NCBI RefSeq assembly: GCF_000696185.1
Contig: NZ_KK853997.1
Location: 87,351 to 151,350, forward strand
Source: Kitasatospora cheerisanensis KCTC 2395
Lineage (GTDB): Bacteria > Actinomycetota > Actinomycetes > Streptomycetales > Streptomycetaceae
Reading direction: 5' to 3'
Length of the DNA: 64,000 bases
Under the pieces are notes generated by a model. The model worked only from the letters and a program-made list of their open reading frames with translations, did not search any database and was not told the DNA's origin. Numbering within the stretch: the stretch's first letter is position 1; the number at the start of each line of letters is the position of its first letter. Made by a program: the position numbers and the translations under genes. Shown piece after piece: positions 7,891-16,858 of this stretch.

Positions 7891-8349
7891 TCAGTGGTGC
7901 CAGGCCTGGCCCCCGGTGTTGTGGATGAACCGCTGCAGGACCTTCATCGTGGTCAGGTACTCCTCGTCGGAGATGCCCGCGTGCCGCTCGGCCCGCAGTT
8001 CGCCCTGCCGCACGTCCGCCTTCTCGAAAAGCGCCCGCCCCGCGGGGGTCAGTTCGAGCCGGCCGTCCGCGGCCTCGGTGATCCAGCCGTGCTCGACGGC
8101 GGCGTCGATCTCGACGTCCAGGCCTTCCTGGCCGGTGTCGAGGTAGCCGCGCAGCAGCGCGGAGACCTCCTCGCGGTGGCGCGGTGCGGTGGCGTGCGCG
8201 AGCTGGGAGAGCACCCACCACTGGGGCTGGGTGATGCCGAGTTCGGCCAGCGCGCCGCGGATGCGGGCGACGACCGCTTTGGAGGCCGCCCAGGCCCAGT
8301 AGCCGATCGGCTGCTTGATCAGGTCGGCGTCGCTGTGCGTGTACTCCAT
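7891..8349 (-). CDS. MarR-family transcriptional regulator
   Basis: This 152-residue protein starts at ATG 8349 behind GGGAGGGG. The winged helix spans about residues 40-110: the LGITQPQWWVLSQL helix, a recognition region, then the wing WITEAADGRLELTPAG. Flanking helices form the dimer interface. The helix region carries several tryptophans (YWAWAA, QWWV). A perfect 16-bp palindrome 91 bases upstream is the likely operator, which suggests autoregulation. The gene is divergent from the EF-hand gene. Confidence 0.88.
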   Translation of the reverse strand: MEYTHSDADLIKQPIGYWAWAASKAVVARIRGALAELGITQPQWWVLSQLAHATAPRHREEVSALLRGYLDTGQEGLDVEIDAAVEHGWITEAADGRLELTPAGRALFEKADVRQGELRAERHAGISDEEYLTTMKVLQRFIHNTGGQAWHH

Positions 8350-8439
8350 GGTGGGCCCCTCCCAGGTGGTCGCCGGGGAGGGCTCGACCGAGCGCTCCCC
8401 TCGACCCGTCGATCGGTTCGATGCGGCCGAGCCTAGGAA

Positions 8440-8455
8440 TTCAAGTCGACTTGAA
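8440..8455. promoter_or_regulatory. Perfect palindromic operator, MarR type
   Basis: TTCAAGTCGACTTGAA is a perfect 16-bp palindrome with a partial third half-site (AAGTCAAG) just right of it. It sits between the MarR gene and the divergent EF-hand gene. Length and symmetry fit MarR dimers. It probably controls the MarR gene and perhaps the EF-hand gene 114 bases to the right. Confidence 0.75.
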
Positions 8456-8569
8456 GTCAAGCCCGGCCCGCGAACACGCGTCGACGCGATGCGCGGACCC
8501 GCCGCCGCGATCGCGGAGCGCTCCCCTAAGCTGACTCTCCGTCAGTTACCTGCCAGCGGAGGGTTACCA

Positions 8570-9148
8570 GTGTCCGAGGACCTGCTCATCGCCAAGATCA
8601 GTCACGGCTTCGACCACCTGGACGCGGACGGCGACGGCCTGCTCACCGAGCAGGACCACGTCCTGATGGGGCGGTCGGTGGCGCGTTCGCTCGGGCATCC
8701 GGCCGACTCCGAGGCGGAGTCGCGGATCGTGGAGGCGTACCTGGCGATCTGGCGCGAGGTGCACCTGCCGCAGCTGCCGGAGGGGGCGAAGGCGATCAGC
8801 CGGGCCCAGTTCCTGGAGTCGACGGCGGCGCTCGCGGACGATCCGGCGGCGGCCGACGCGGTGCTGGGCGGCCTGGGCCGGGCGTACCTGGCGGTCGCCG
8901 ACGCGGACGGCAACGGGGAGGTGGACGCGGACGAGTTCTTCGCCTTCCAGCGCGGCCACTTCCCGCACCTGCGCCGCATCGACGCCGACACGGCGTTCGC
9001 CCACCTGGACCGGGACGGCGACGGCGCGCTGTCCCCGGAGGAGTTCGTCACCGCGATCGTCGAGTACTGGAGCAGCCGCGACCCGCAGGCGCCCGGGAAC
9101 TGGTGGACCGGCAGCCCGCAGGGCAATCCGGACCCGACCACGCTCTGA
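8570..9148 (+). CDS. EF-hand calcium-binding protein (calerythrin-like)
   Basis: This 192-residue protein starts at GTG 8570 (GGAGGG upstream). Three clear EF-hand loops can be read: DADGDGLLTEQD (about 18-29), DADGNGEVDADE (about 108-119) and DRDGDGALSPEE (about 148-159). The position of a fourth, degenerate hand lies between the first two. There is no signal peptide, so a cytoplasmic calcium buffer or sensor is expected, as with calerythrin-type proteins of Streptomyces. The C-terminus ends with the polar sequence NWWTGSPQGNPDPTTL. Confidence 0.92.
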   Translation: MSEDLLIAKISHGFDHLDADGDGLLTEQDHVLMGRSVARSLGHPADSEAESRIVEAYLAIWREVHLPQLPEGAKAISRAQFLESTAALADDPAAADAVLGGLGRAYLAVADADGNGEVDADEFFAFQRGHFPHLRRIDADTAFAHLDRDGDGALSPEEFVTAIVEYWSSRDPQAPGNWWTGSPQGNPDPTTL

Positions 9149-9240
9149 GCGCGGCGGGCCGGACGCATGGCACTGGGCTCGGCCGGTGTTGACCATCTCT
9201 CAGGTCGGTTTGACCGGGCGGCGGCGGCCCCGACAACCTG

Positions 9241-9876
9241 GTGAACATGACAGATCTGGATCTTGCGGGGTGGGTGGCCCGGGTCGACGCCGACACGGCG
9301 GGGGCGCGGGACGTGGAACGGATCGCGCACGCACAGCGCCTGGCGCGGGAGCTGACCGAGCTGGGCCACCGCCTGGTGGAGCACTACCTCGCGGCGGCGG
9401 GTCCGCCGGGCGCGTCCGGGGCCCGGTCCGAGGACGCGCAGGCGGCCGAGGACGAGTCGGACGCCCTGGTGGACGCGGCCCGGCAGCGGGCCCGGGCGCT
9501 GGGCCACACCGAGACCAACACCGGCCACCTGCTGCTGGCTCTGGCCGAGGCGGACGGCACGGCGCCGGCGGTGCTCGCGGGCCTGGGGGTGGCGGAGGGC
9601 GCGTGGGGGTCGGCGTTGACGCAGTCCTGGGCGGACCATCCGTGGCCGCGGTTCCCGGTGCCGCGCGGCGAGTTCCCGCCGTACGACGCGGGCGCGGCCC
9701 GGGTGTGCGAGCGGCTCGCGGACCCGTCGGCCGCTCCCGGCCTGCTGACGGAGCGTCTGCTGCTGGCGGTCCTGGAGGCGGACTCCTCGGGCCCGGGCCG
9801 GCTCGCCCTGCACCAGCTCGGGTTGACCACCCGCCAGGTGCACCGCGAGCTGAACCGCCGCCTCGCCGCGGCCTGA
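9241..9876 (+). CDS. Clp N-terminal repeat domain protein
   Basis: This protein of about 211 residues starts at GTG 9241 or ATG 9247. A Clp_N-type repeat is visible around residues 78-115 (LVDAARQRARALGHTETNTG, then LLLALAEADGTAPAVLAGLG), with a second weaker half near the C-terminus (LLTERLLLAVLE). It has no AAA+ ATPase domain. Stand-alone Clp_N proteins in actinomycetes are thought to be adaptors or stress proteins. The stop codon lies inside a 20-bp tandem duplication. The neighbours show no operon. Confidence 0.85.
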   Translation: MNMTDLDLAGWVARVDADTAGARDVERIAHAQRLARELTELGHRLVEHYLAAAGPPGASGARSEDAQAAEDESDALVDAARQRARALGHTETNTGHLLLALAEADGTAPAVLAGLGVAEGAWGSALTQSWADHPWPRFPVPRGEFPPYDAGAARVCERLADPSAAPGLLTERLLLAVLEADSSGPGRLALHQLGLTTRQVHRELNRRLAAA

Positions 9877-9900
9877 CCGCTCGGTCGCCGGCCTGACCGC
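9871..9900. repeat. 20-bp-period duplication over the stop codon of the Clp-N gene
   Basis: GCCTGACCGC occurs at 9871-9880 and 9891-9900. The TGA in the first copy is the stop codon. The intervening 10 bases (TCGGTCGCCG) make the period 20, as in the repeats at 2932 and 63833. Confidence 0.7.
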
Positions 9901-9979
9901 CGACCCGCCCACCCGCCGCCCCGCGACGCGAACGTCCGCGTTGCCGGGTGGCGGGTCGGCGAGCGGGCAGACTGGGGGC

Positions 9980-10708
9980 ATGACCGCTTCTCAGGGGCAG
10001 GGCCCGGTGGACCACGACGAGGCGCACCAGGGTGCGTTGGGCGGGCGGTTGAACTGGCTGCGCGCGGCGGTGCTGGGCGCGAACGACGGCGTGGTGTCGA
10101 CGGCGGGCCTGGTGGTGGGTGTGGCGGGTGCGAACTCCACCTCCACCGAGCTGCTGACGGCGGGTCTGGCGGGCCTGCTGGCGGGCTCGTTGTCGATGGC
10201 GGCGGGCGAGTACGTGTCGGTGAGCACCCAGCGCGACGCGGAGCAGGCGGCGCTGGCGACCGAGCGGCAGGAGCTGCGGCTGACGCCGGAGGCGGAGCTG
10301 GTGGAGCTGGCGGGCCTGTACGAGGCGAAGGGGCTGGATCCGGAGCTGGCCCACCAGGTCGCGGTCCAGCTGACCGCGCACGATGCGCTCGCGGCCCACG
10401 CGGAGACCGAACTCGGCATCGATCCGGACGAGTTGACCAATCCGTGGCACGCGGCGTGGGCCTCCTTCGCGGCGTTCACGGTGGGTGCGCTGCTGCCGCT
10501 GCTGGCGATCGTGCTGCCGCCGCCGGACCACCGGGTGTGGATCACGGTGGTGGCGGTGCTGGCCGCGCTGGTGGTGACGGGTGCGGCGAGCGCCCGGCTG
10601 GGCGGCGCGGATCCGCGCCGGGCGGTCCTGCGCAACGTGCTGGGCGGCGGCATCGCGATGGGCGTGACGTACGCGGTCGGCGCGATCCTCGGCGCGTCCA
10701 CGGGCTGA
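9980..10708 (+). CDS. VIT1/CCC1 family transporter
   Basis: This 242-residue membrane protein has the VIT signature LRAAVLGANDGVVSTAGLVVG at residues 24-44. Further hydrophobic segments follow at about 55-75 and in the last 90 residues (FAAFTVGALLPLLAIVL, VAVLAALVVTGA, GVTYAVGAILGA). The middle MAAGEYVSVSTQRDAE stretch and acidic helices form the metal-binding cytosolic region of the family. It exports or stores iron or manganese in relatives. The ATG at 9980 is closest to the first conserved residues. A strong terminator follows. Confidence 0.92.
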   Translation: MTASQGQGPVDHDEAHQGALGGRLNWLRAAVLGANDGVVSTAGLVVGVAGANSTSTELLTAGLAGLLAGSLSMAAGEYVSVSTQRDAEQAALATERQELRLTPEAELVELAGLYEAKGLDPELAHQVAVQLTAHDALAAHAETELGIDPDELTNPWHAAWASFAAFTVGALLPLLAIVLPPPDHRVWITVVAVLAALVVTGAASARLGGADPRRAVLRNVLGGGIAMGVTYAVGAILGASTG

Positions 10709-10734
10709 CCCGCCCTGCGGTCCCGGTCGTGCGT

Positions 10735-10771
10735 CGGGGCCCGGACCGCGAGGTTCGCGGGCCGGGCCCCG
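10735..10771. terminator. Strong convergent terminator hairpin
   Basis: CGGGGCCCGG pairs with CCGGGCCCCG, and inside them CCGCGA pairs with TCGCGG around a GGT loop, giving 16 base pairs with one unpaired base on each side. It separates the VIT1 gene from the convergent eRF1-like gene. Confidence 0.85.
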
Positions 10772-10799
10772 AGGGCGCGTCAGCAGCGGGCGGCGGACG

Positions 10800-11896
10800 T
10801 CAGTAGCGCAGGTCGGCGGCGATCCGGCCGGCGTCGGAGAGGGTTCCGTCGGGGACGAAGCTGACCTTGGCGCCGGTGTCGAGGGCGCGTTCGATGACCT
10901 CGTCGACGATGTCCTCGCGGGCGCCGGTCTCGTCGGCGTCGGCGGGGACGAGGTGGTCGCCGTCGTCGCGGACGGTGGTGCGGAAGTTCTCCTCGACCAC
11001 CAGCAGGGCGACCCGGCCCTCGCCGGCGCTCTTCCAGACCTCGTCCAGGCCGGCGGCGAACGCGGACCGGCCGCGGGCCTTGTCGAGCTGGGCGAGGGCG
11101 TTGGAGATCTCCTGGTCGGCGTGGGCGCGGACGGCGGGCTCGACGACCTGGCGGACGGTCTCGGCGTTGGCCTGGGCGAGGCCGCCGTGCGGGAGTTGGG
11201 CGGCGGCCTCCTTGGCGATCGCGCCGACGGAGTCCAGCAGGGCGAGGGCGGGGCGTCGCCGACCACGAACAGCGGGCGGGGGTCGGCGGCGAGCACCTTG
11301 CCGAGTTCGGTGTCGGCCTGCCGCAGGAAGGTCTTGGTCTCCTCGTCGCGGAACGTGCTGGGGGTGTCGCCGATCTGCTCCTGGCGTTCCGGGTCGGGAT
11401 TCTCGTACTCGCGGATCAGCGGGAAGCCGTAGGCGGTCTCCTCGGTCACCCGTTCCTGGGTGCCGCCCCACAGCGCGACCCGGTCGGCGGCGATGGCGAG
11501 CACCCAGTGCGGGCGTTCGGCGATCTGCGCGGCGACCAGGTTGCGGGTCAGGAAGGTGTCGGAGAGGACCACCCGGGCGGGGGCGGTACGGCCGAGTGAC
11601 CAGACCTGGTGCTCGCCCGGCGCGGCGAGGATCGCCAGCCCGTCCTCGGCGTGCACCAGGTCGACCTCGGTGAGGGCCCGGTCGAGTTGCTCCAGCACGT
11701 CGATCCGGTCGGCCCGGGAGACCTGGGGGTCGGCCTGGACCTTCTCCTTCGCCTCGGCCAGCAGGTTGCGCAGCCGGACCGGGTCCTGGGCGTTGTCCGG
11801 CTCGCGGCGGTGGGTGGGCATCAGGATCGACACCGCCGGGTACGGGCGCGGCCGGCGCAGCTCGGCGAGGACGGCGGGGCTGAGGGCGGGGTACAT
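10800..11896 (-). pseudogene. Bacterial eRF1-like (baeRF) protein, frameshifted as read
   Basis: The start ATG 11896 follows AAAGGG. The first part (YPALSPAVLAELRRPRPYPA, then ISILMPTH-like strand and AEDGLAILAAPGEHQVW) matches bacterial eRF1/VLRF1-like proteins. The frame changes at a GGGG run (11250-11253). It continues as LALLDSVGAIAKEAAAQLPH through a C-terminal domain with LLVVEENF and VSFVPDGTLSDAGRIAADLRY. One missing base explains the break; the repaired protein has about 365 residues. Family members are related to ribosome-associated peptidyl-tRNA release or hibernation factors; the role here is not known. The upstream region is A+T-rich and holds ACATTTGGGACATTCGGG. Confidence 0.7.
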
Positions 11897-12114
11897 GGAG
11901 ACCCTTTCCGAAGGCGGTTCGGCCTTCTGTGCGTGGACGCGCGAAGCCTGATTCTGCTCCCGAATGTCCCAAATGTACCTATTTGCCACGCGGTGCGTCG
12001 AACCGCTGGCCCTCCCGACACGCCGGGACACGCCCGGGCGCCGGTCCGATCCCGGCTGGCGCCCGCTTCCTGACGCCCCGTCGGCCCGCCTCTCGGCGCG
12101 CCCCGGCCCCGCCG

Positions 12115-12564
12115 CTACCTACGACCGCGGGCCGCCAGGCGGCGGGCGGTGTGGTGGAGGGCGGCGGCGGCCAGCGCGCCGAGGGCGTAGGCGGGCAGGT
12201 CGGAGGCGTCGAAGGTGGTGCCGAGGATCAGCCGGGCCGCCCGGCTGCGGGCTCCGAGGCTCTCCGGGACGCCGGTGAGCTGGAACAGTTCGACGGCCCA
12301 GCCCGCGGCGAGCGCGACGGCGCCGGCGGTCGGCGGCCGGAGCCGGGGCGCGGCGGCCATCAGCAGGGTGTACAGCAGCGCCGTGTACAGCGCCCCGCCG
12401 AGCAGGGCCCCGGCCGCGTGCGGCAGCAGCCCGGGGCCGGTGAGCCCGAGCACCAGGACGCCCGCGGCGGCGAGCAGCCAGCCGGCCCGGGCCCGTCTCC
12501 GACGGCCCGTCAGCGGATCGGCGGGCAGGGGTCGGTGGGGCGGGGGCGGGTCGGTGCTCTGCAT
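12115..12564 (-). CDS. DUF2809 membrane protein
   Basis: This is a small membrane protein of 149 residues with four hydrophobic segments (about 28-50, 52-72, 79-95, 123-140). It has the DUF2809-type middle GWAVELFQLTGVPESLGARS and FDASDLPAYALGALAAA, where acidic residues sit between helices. Function is unknown in the family. ATG 12564 is the only good start. It is divergent from the RNA-ligase-like gene. Confidence 0.8.
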   Translation of the reverse strand: MQSTDPPPPHRPLPADPLTGRRRRARAGWLLAAAGVLVLGLTGPGLLPHAAGALLGGALYTALLYTLLMAAAPRLRPPTAGAVALAAGWAVELFQLTGVPESLGARSRAARLILGTTFDASDLPAYALGALAAAALHHTARRLAARGRR

Positions 12565-12626
12565 CCGCCCAGCCCATCACACGGGGCGGTGCCGAGTGCT
12601 GCCGGGGCGGGAACTACCGTTGGGGG

Positions 12627-13157
12627 ATGCGGACCATCGAGTTGACCTGTGCGCCGGAGCTGGACCGGGCGGTGCGGGCGGTGTGGCGGCAGTTGGCCGA
12701 CGGCGGGGTGGATTCGCTGGCGGACAACCCGCACCCGGCACACCGTCCGCACCTGACGCTGGCGGCGTGCGGGGCGATCGGGCCGGAGGAGCTCGCGGCG
12801 CTCGGTGAACTGCTGGCGGGGGCGCTGCCGTTGGAGGTGCGGTTCTCCGGTCTGCTGTCGTTCAGTGCGCGCAGCCGGCGGCGGGTGCTGGCCTGGGGCG
12901 TGGTGCCGAGTCCGGAGCTGGTGGATCTGCACCGCGAGGTGTGGCGGCTGCTGGCCGGTGCGCCGGAGCCCGATCCGCGCTACGTGCCCGGCCGTTGGAT
13001 GCCGCACCTGGGCCTGACCCGGCGCGTCGAGCCGGCCGGTCTGGTGCTGGCGCACGAACTGCTGGGCCGGCACCCGGATCTGACGGGCACTTTCGACGCG
13101 GCCCGGACGTTCGACTCGGAGAGCCGGCTCACCGTCCCGCTGCCGCAGTCGCTCTGA
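12627..13157 (+). CDS. 2'-5' RNA ligase / 2H phosphoesterase family protein
   Basis: This cytoplasmic protein of 176 residues has the two hallmark HxT-type motifs: RPHLTLAACG (about 40) and MPHLGLTRRV (about 130). The second has the H-x-G-L-T form. LSFSARSRRRVLAWGVVP supplies the central strands. The 2H fold hydrolyses cyclic phosphodiesters or ligates RNA in relatives. The neighbours give no clue to substrate. It starts at ATG 12627, 62 bases from the divergent DUF2809 gene. Confidence 0.8.
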   Translation: MRTIELTCAPELDRAVRAVWRQLADGGVDSLADNPHPAHRPHLTLAACGAIGPEELAALGELLAGALPLEVRFSGLLSFSARSRRRVLAWGVVPSPELVDLHREVWRLLAGAPEPDPRYVPGRWMPHLGLTRRVEPAGLVLAHELLGRHPDLTGTFDAARTFDSESRLTVPLPQSL

Positions 13158-13286
13158 CATCCGGCCCGAAGATGGCCGGAACGCGCCTTCGCTCCCCCGC
13201 CGGACGTCCGGACCTCCCCGGCGTACGCCCCTTGTCCTGGTAAAAGACGCTTCCCTGGCGGGTCAGGGTTTGATTGACTTCCCGTC

Positions 13287-14063
13287 ATGACCTCCAGTGT
13301 GTTCGAGACCGTGCCGCCCGACCCGATCGCCTACCTGGATCGGCTGGCCGTCTCCGAACTGGGGCTCGACTACAAGGCGACGATGCTCCGGGCGCTGGCC
13401 GCCGAGCGCGGTCAGACCGTGGTGGACCTGGGGTGCGGTCCGGCGACCGATCTGGTGGCGCTGGCCGAACTGGTCGGCCCGGAGGGCACCGTGTACGGCG
13501 TCGACCACGACCGCGAGGCGGTGGACGCCGCGACGGACCGCACCGCGCACCTGATCCAGGTGGCGATCCGGCTGGCCGACGTGCACGATCTGCCGATGGC
13601 GGACGCGAGTTGTGACCGGGCGCGGACCGACCGGGTGCTGCAGCACGTCGCGGATCCGGCGCTGGCGCTGCGCGAGGCGCGTCGGGTGCTGCGTCCCGGC
13701 GGGCTGCTGGTGCTGGGCGAGCCGGACTGGGGCACCCTGACGGTCGATCATCCGGATCCGGCGCTGACCGCCGCGTACACCCGGTACGTCACCGACCACG
13801 CGGTGCGCAACGCCCGGATCGGCAGCCAACTGCCGCGGCTGGCAGCCGAAGCGGGCCTGGAGGTGGTCGACGTCCACCCGTTGACGCCGGTGTTCCGCGA
13901 GGTGGGCACCGCCGACCGGGTCCTCGGCCTGCAGCGGGTCACCCGCCGCGCCGTCGCGGCCGGCTACCTCTCCCCCGCGGACTCCGACCGCTGGCTCGCC
14001 CACCTCGCCGACGGCCCGTTCCTGGCGACCGTGACCTTCCACGTGGTGACGGCCCGCGCCTGA
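13287..14063 (+). CDS. Class I SAM-dependent methyltransferase
   Basis: This protein has 258 residues. Motif I is VVDLGCGPATDLVALAEL (about 48-65). The acidic ribose-binding strand is VYGVDHDREAV. Motif IV-like DLPMADASCDRARTDRVLQH and motif VI RVLRPGGLLVLGEPDWG complete a Methyltransf_11 domain. The SAM pocket is intact. The acceptor is unknown; the layout resembles small-molecule methyltransferases. The upstream 130 bases are relatively AT-rich (GGTAAAAGACGCTTCCC and a TTGATTGACTT stretch), so a promoter there is likely. Confidence 0.9.
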   Translation: MTSSVFETVPPDPIAYLDRLAVSELGLDYKATMLRALAAERGQTVVDLGCGPATDLVALAELVGPEGTVYGVDHDREAVDAATDRTAHLIQVAIRLADVHDLPMADASCDRARTDRVLQHVADPALALREARRVLRPGGLLVLGEPDWGTLTVDHPDPALTAAYTRYVTDHAVRNARIGSQLPRLAAEAGLEVVDVHPLTPVFREVGTADRVLGLQRVTRRAVAAGYLSPADSDRWLAHLADGPFLATVTFHVVTARA

Positions 14064-14073
14064 CCGGCGCGGC

Positions 14074-14475
14074 TCAGGCCCGGCCGAGGGCCCGGTCGAC
14101 GGTGATCTCGATGACCACCCGCTCCGGGTTCTCCCGGGGCCGGCGGTAGCGCTCGGCGTAGCGGCGTTCCGCGTCGGCGACGGACTCGGCGTCCTGCCGG
14201 ATCACGGCGCGGCCCTCCAGGGTGGCCCAACGGGCGCGGTCGACCTGGCAGATGGCGACCCGCTGGCCGGCCTCGCCGGCGGCCAGCACGTTGCGGACCT
14301 TGCGGCTCTCCCGGCTGCTGATGACCCGTGCGATCCCGGCCTCGGGGTCGAAGGTGGCGCCGACCGGGACGACGTGCGGGCTGCCGTCGGGGCGCAGCGT
14401 GGTGAGGGTGCACAGCTGGTACTCGCGCCAGAAGGCGAGGTAGTCGGGGTCGAGGTGGTGGATGTCGTGTGCCAT
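14074..14475 (-). CDS. PPOX-class F420/FMN-binding oxidoreductase
   Basis: This 133-residue split-barrel protein has LCTLTTLRPDGSPHVVPVGA (about 21-40) for cofactor binding, followed by RKVRNVLAAGEAGQRVAICQ, the family's second strand pair. The size and pattern fit Rv1155-like F420-dependent TIGR03618/TIGR04023 proteins rather than PdxH. It probably reduces a small substrate with F420H2; the exact cofactor is inferred. It is convergent with the methyltransferase (10-base gap) and divergent from the DUF2252 gene. Confidence 0.88.
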   Translation of the reverse strand: MAHDIHHLDPDYLAFWREYQLCTLTTLRPDGSPHVVPVGATFDPEAGIARVISSRESRKVRNVLAAGEAGQRVAICQVDRARWATLEGRAVIRQDAESVADAERRYAERYRRPRENPERVVIEITVDRALGRA

Positions 14476-14586
14476 GGCGGCATCGTACGGCGGACCCGCC
14501 CGACGGCCGGCGGCGCGGGGCCGGTAGCGTCACCGCTGGTGGGGGCGGTCCCTGCCGGGTGCGGTGCGGTGGCGGAGGGGGTACGG

Positions 14587-16095
14587 GTGTCGTCGGTGGA
14601 GGTCTCGGAGGGCAGTGCGTTCGGCGTCCGACTGCCGCTCGCCGCGCGGGAGTTCGCGGTGGACGGGTTCGCCGGCGCGGGTGCCGCGGAGCCGGGGCGG
14701 GCGGTGCCGGGGCTGCTCGCGGAGGCGGACGGGGCGGCGCTCGCGGACACGCCGAAGCGGCGCGGGAAGCTGCTGCGGGAGCGGGTGCCGCTGGAGTCGC
14801 ACGCCCGGCTGCTGCTGTCGGCGGCCCGGCCGGAGGTGGTGGCGGCGGTGGAGTCGGCGAACGCGGGCCGGCTGCCGCACCTGGTGCCGCTACGGGTGGG
14901 CCGGATGGCGGCGTCGCCGTTCGCGTTCCTGCGCGGCTCGGCGGGGCTGATGGCGCACGACCTGGCGACCACGCCGGTGAGCGGGGTCGCGGCGCAGCTG
15001 TGCGGGGACGCGCATGCGGCCAACTTCGGCCTGTACGGGGATGCGAGGGGCCGGCTGGCGCTGGACCTGAACGACTTCGACGAGACGACGGCGGGCCCGT
15101 GGGAGTGGGACCTGAAGCGGCTGGTGGCGAGTCTGGTGCTGGCGGGCCGGCAGGCGGGGGCGGACGAGTCGGCGTGCCGGCAGGCGGCGTTCGTCGCGGC
15201 GGCGACGTACCGGCGGACGGTGCGGCGGCTGGCGAAGCTGCCGGCCTTGGACGCGTGGAACGCGTGGGATGCGATCGCGGACCACCAGTTGGTGGAGTTC
15301 GCGGGTGCGCACGAGTTGGGCGAGGTGCTGGCGGCGGTGTCGGCGAAGGCGCTGCGCAACACCGGTGCGAAGTTCGCGGCGCGGTCCACCGTCCGTACCG
15401 GGGACGGCGGTTGGCGGTTCGTTCCGGCGCCGCCGATCCTGTCGGAGGTGTCGGACCGGCGGGCGCGGCTGGTCGCCGAGTCGCTGTCCGGGTACCTGCG
15501 GACGGTACCGGCGGAGCTGCATCCGCTGCTGGCCCGGTTCCGGGTGCAGGACGTGGCGTTCCGGGTGGTGGGCACGGGCAGTGTCGGCACCCGTTCGTAC
15601 GTGGTGCTGCTGACGGACCGTCGGGGCGGGCCGCTGGTGCTGCAGGTGAAGGAGGCCCGGCCGTCGGTGCTGCTGCCGCACCTGGTCCGGGCCGGGTTCC
15701 CGGTTCCGGCGGAGGGCGGGCACGAGGGGCGCCGGGTGGTGCTCGGCCAGAAGCGCATGCAGGTGGTGTCGGACCCGCTGATGGGCTGGACGACCGTCGC
15801 CGGACTCCCGTACCAGGTCCGCCAGTTCCGCAACCGCAAGGGCAGCGTCGACCCGGCCGCGCTCGCCCCCGCCCAGCTCGACGACTACGGCCGGCTCACC
15901 GGCGCCCTGCTCGCCCGCGCTCACGCCCACACCGCCGACGCCGCCCTCATCGCCGGCTACTGCGGCAAGGACGACCGCCTCGACGAGGCCCTCACCGCCT
16001 TCGCCGTCGCCTACGCCGACCAGTCCGAATCCGACCACGCCGCCCTCCTCACCGCCGTCCGCACCGGCCGCCTCCCCGCCGACCTCCCGGCATGA
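14587..16095 (+). CDS. DUF2252 (kinase-like fold) protein
   Basis: This protein of 502 residues has the DUF2252 order. It includes KRRGKLLRERVPLESHARLL, then RVGRMAASPFAFLRGSAGLM, then QLCGDAHAANFGLY (catalytic-loop-like DxHxxN) and ALDLNDFDETTAGPWEWDLK (DFD metal-binding motif). The fold is kinase-like, but the substrate is unknown. GGAGGGGG precedes GTG 14587. The last 90 codons switch from G-ending to C-ending codons, although the domain continues (VGQKRMQVVSDPLMG, then RQFRNRKGSVDP). Confidence 0.88.
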   Translation: MSSVEVSEGSAFGVRLPLAAREFAVDGFAGAGAAEPGRAVPGLLAEADGAALADTPKRRGKLLRERVPLESHARLLLSAARPEVVAAVESANAGRLPHLVPLRVGRMAASPFAFLRGSAGLMAHDLATTPVSGVAAQLCGDAHAANFGLYGDARGRLALDLNDFDETTAGPWEWDLKRLVASLVLAGRQAGADESACRQAAFVAAATYRRTVRRLAKLPALDAWNAWDAIADHQLVEFAGAHELGEVLAAVSAKALRNTGAKFAARSTVRTGDGGWRFVPAPPILSEVSDRRARLVAESLSGYLRTVPAELHPLLARFRVQDVAFRVVGTGSVGTRSYVVLLTDRRGGPLVLQVKEARPSVLLPHLVRAGFPVPAEGGHEGRRVVLGQKRMQVVSDPLMGWTTVAGLPYQVRQFRNRKGSVDPAALAPAQLDDYGRLTGALLARAHAHTADAALIAGYCGKDDRLDEALTAFAVAYADQSESDHAALLTAVRTGRLPADLPA

Positions 16096-16273
16096 GCCCG
16101 CCCCGGGGCATCGTCGACCGCATCGACACCTGCCCGGCCGCTGCCCGCGGCGCTCTCCGCGTCCCTGCGCTGCCGCGACGGAACCCGCGCAGCATCGACG
16201 CCGCTGGCGGATCACGGCCGCCGTGATCGCGCAGGGGGTCGCGGGGCCGGGGCGGGGTGTGCAGAATGGGGGC

Positions 16274-16780
16274 ATGCGGGTGCGAATGGTGCGGGTGGCG
16301 GAGTTGGCGGTTCTGCAGGACATCGAGCGGGCGGCCGGGCGGTGGTTCTTCGAGGTCGGGATGGCGGAGATCGCGGAGGACGAGCCGCTGTCGGTCGGGG
16401 AGTTGACGGCTTTCGTGGAGGCGGGGCTGGCCTGGGTGGCGGTGGACGGCGAGGACCGGCCGGTGGGGTACCTGATCGCGGAGCGGGTGGACGACGCGCT
16501 GCACGTGGAGCAGGTCTCGGTGCATCCGGACGCGGCCCGGCGCGGGGTCGGGCGGGAGCTGCTGGAGCATGCGGCGCGGGTCGCGGTGGAGCAAGGCCTG
16601 CCGGCGCTGACCCTGACGACCTTCGCGGAGGTGCCGTGGAACGCGCCGTACTACGGCCGTTGCGGGTTCGTGCCGGTGCCGGAGGCGGATCTCGGGCCGG
16701 AGTTGCGGGAGGTGCGGGCGCGGGAGGCGGCGGCCGGATTGGACCGCTGGCCGCGGCTGGCGATGCGCCGTACTCTCTGA
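16274..16780 (+). CDS. GNAT family N-acetyltransferase
   Basis: This 168-residue acetyltransferase has motif A as VEQVSVHPDAARRGVGRELLEHAARVA, with the RRGVG acetyl-CoA pyrophosphate loop, and motif B as APYYGRCGFVPV. It starts at ATG 16274, with GGGGG just before it. The substrate is unknown. It stands alone, 78 bases before the next same-strand gene. Confidence 0.9.
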   Translation: MRVRMVRVAELAVLQDIERAAGRWFFEVGMAEIAEDEPLSVGELTAFVEAGLAWVAVDGEDRPVGYLIAERVDDALHVEQVSVHPDAARRGVGRELLEHAARVAVEQGLPALTLTTFAEVPWNAPYYGRCGFVPVPEADLGPELREVRAREAAAGLDRWPRLAMRRTL

Positions 16781-16858
16781 GCCACCCGGTGGTCGGTCCG
16801 GCTGCCGGTGGCTGGCACCGCCCCGGTGGCGGGGCCGAACGGACGCGGAGGTCTGAGC

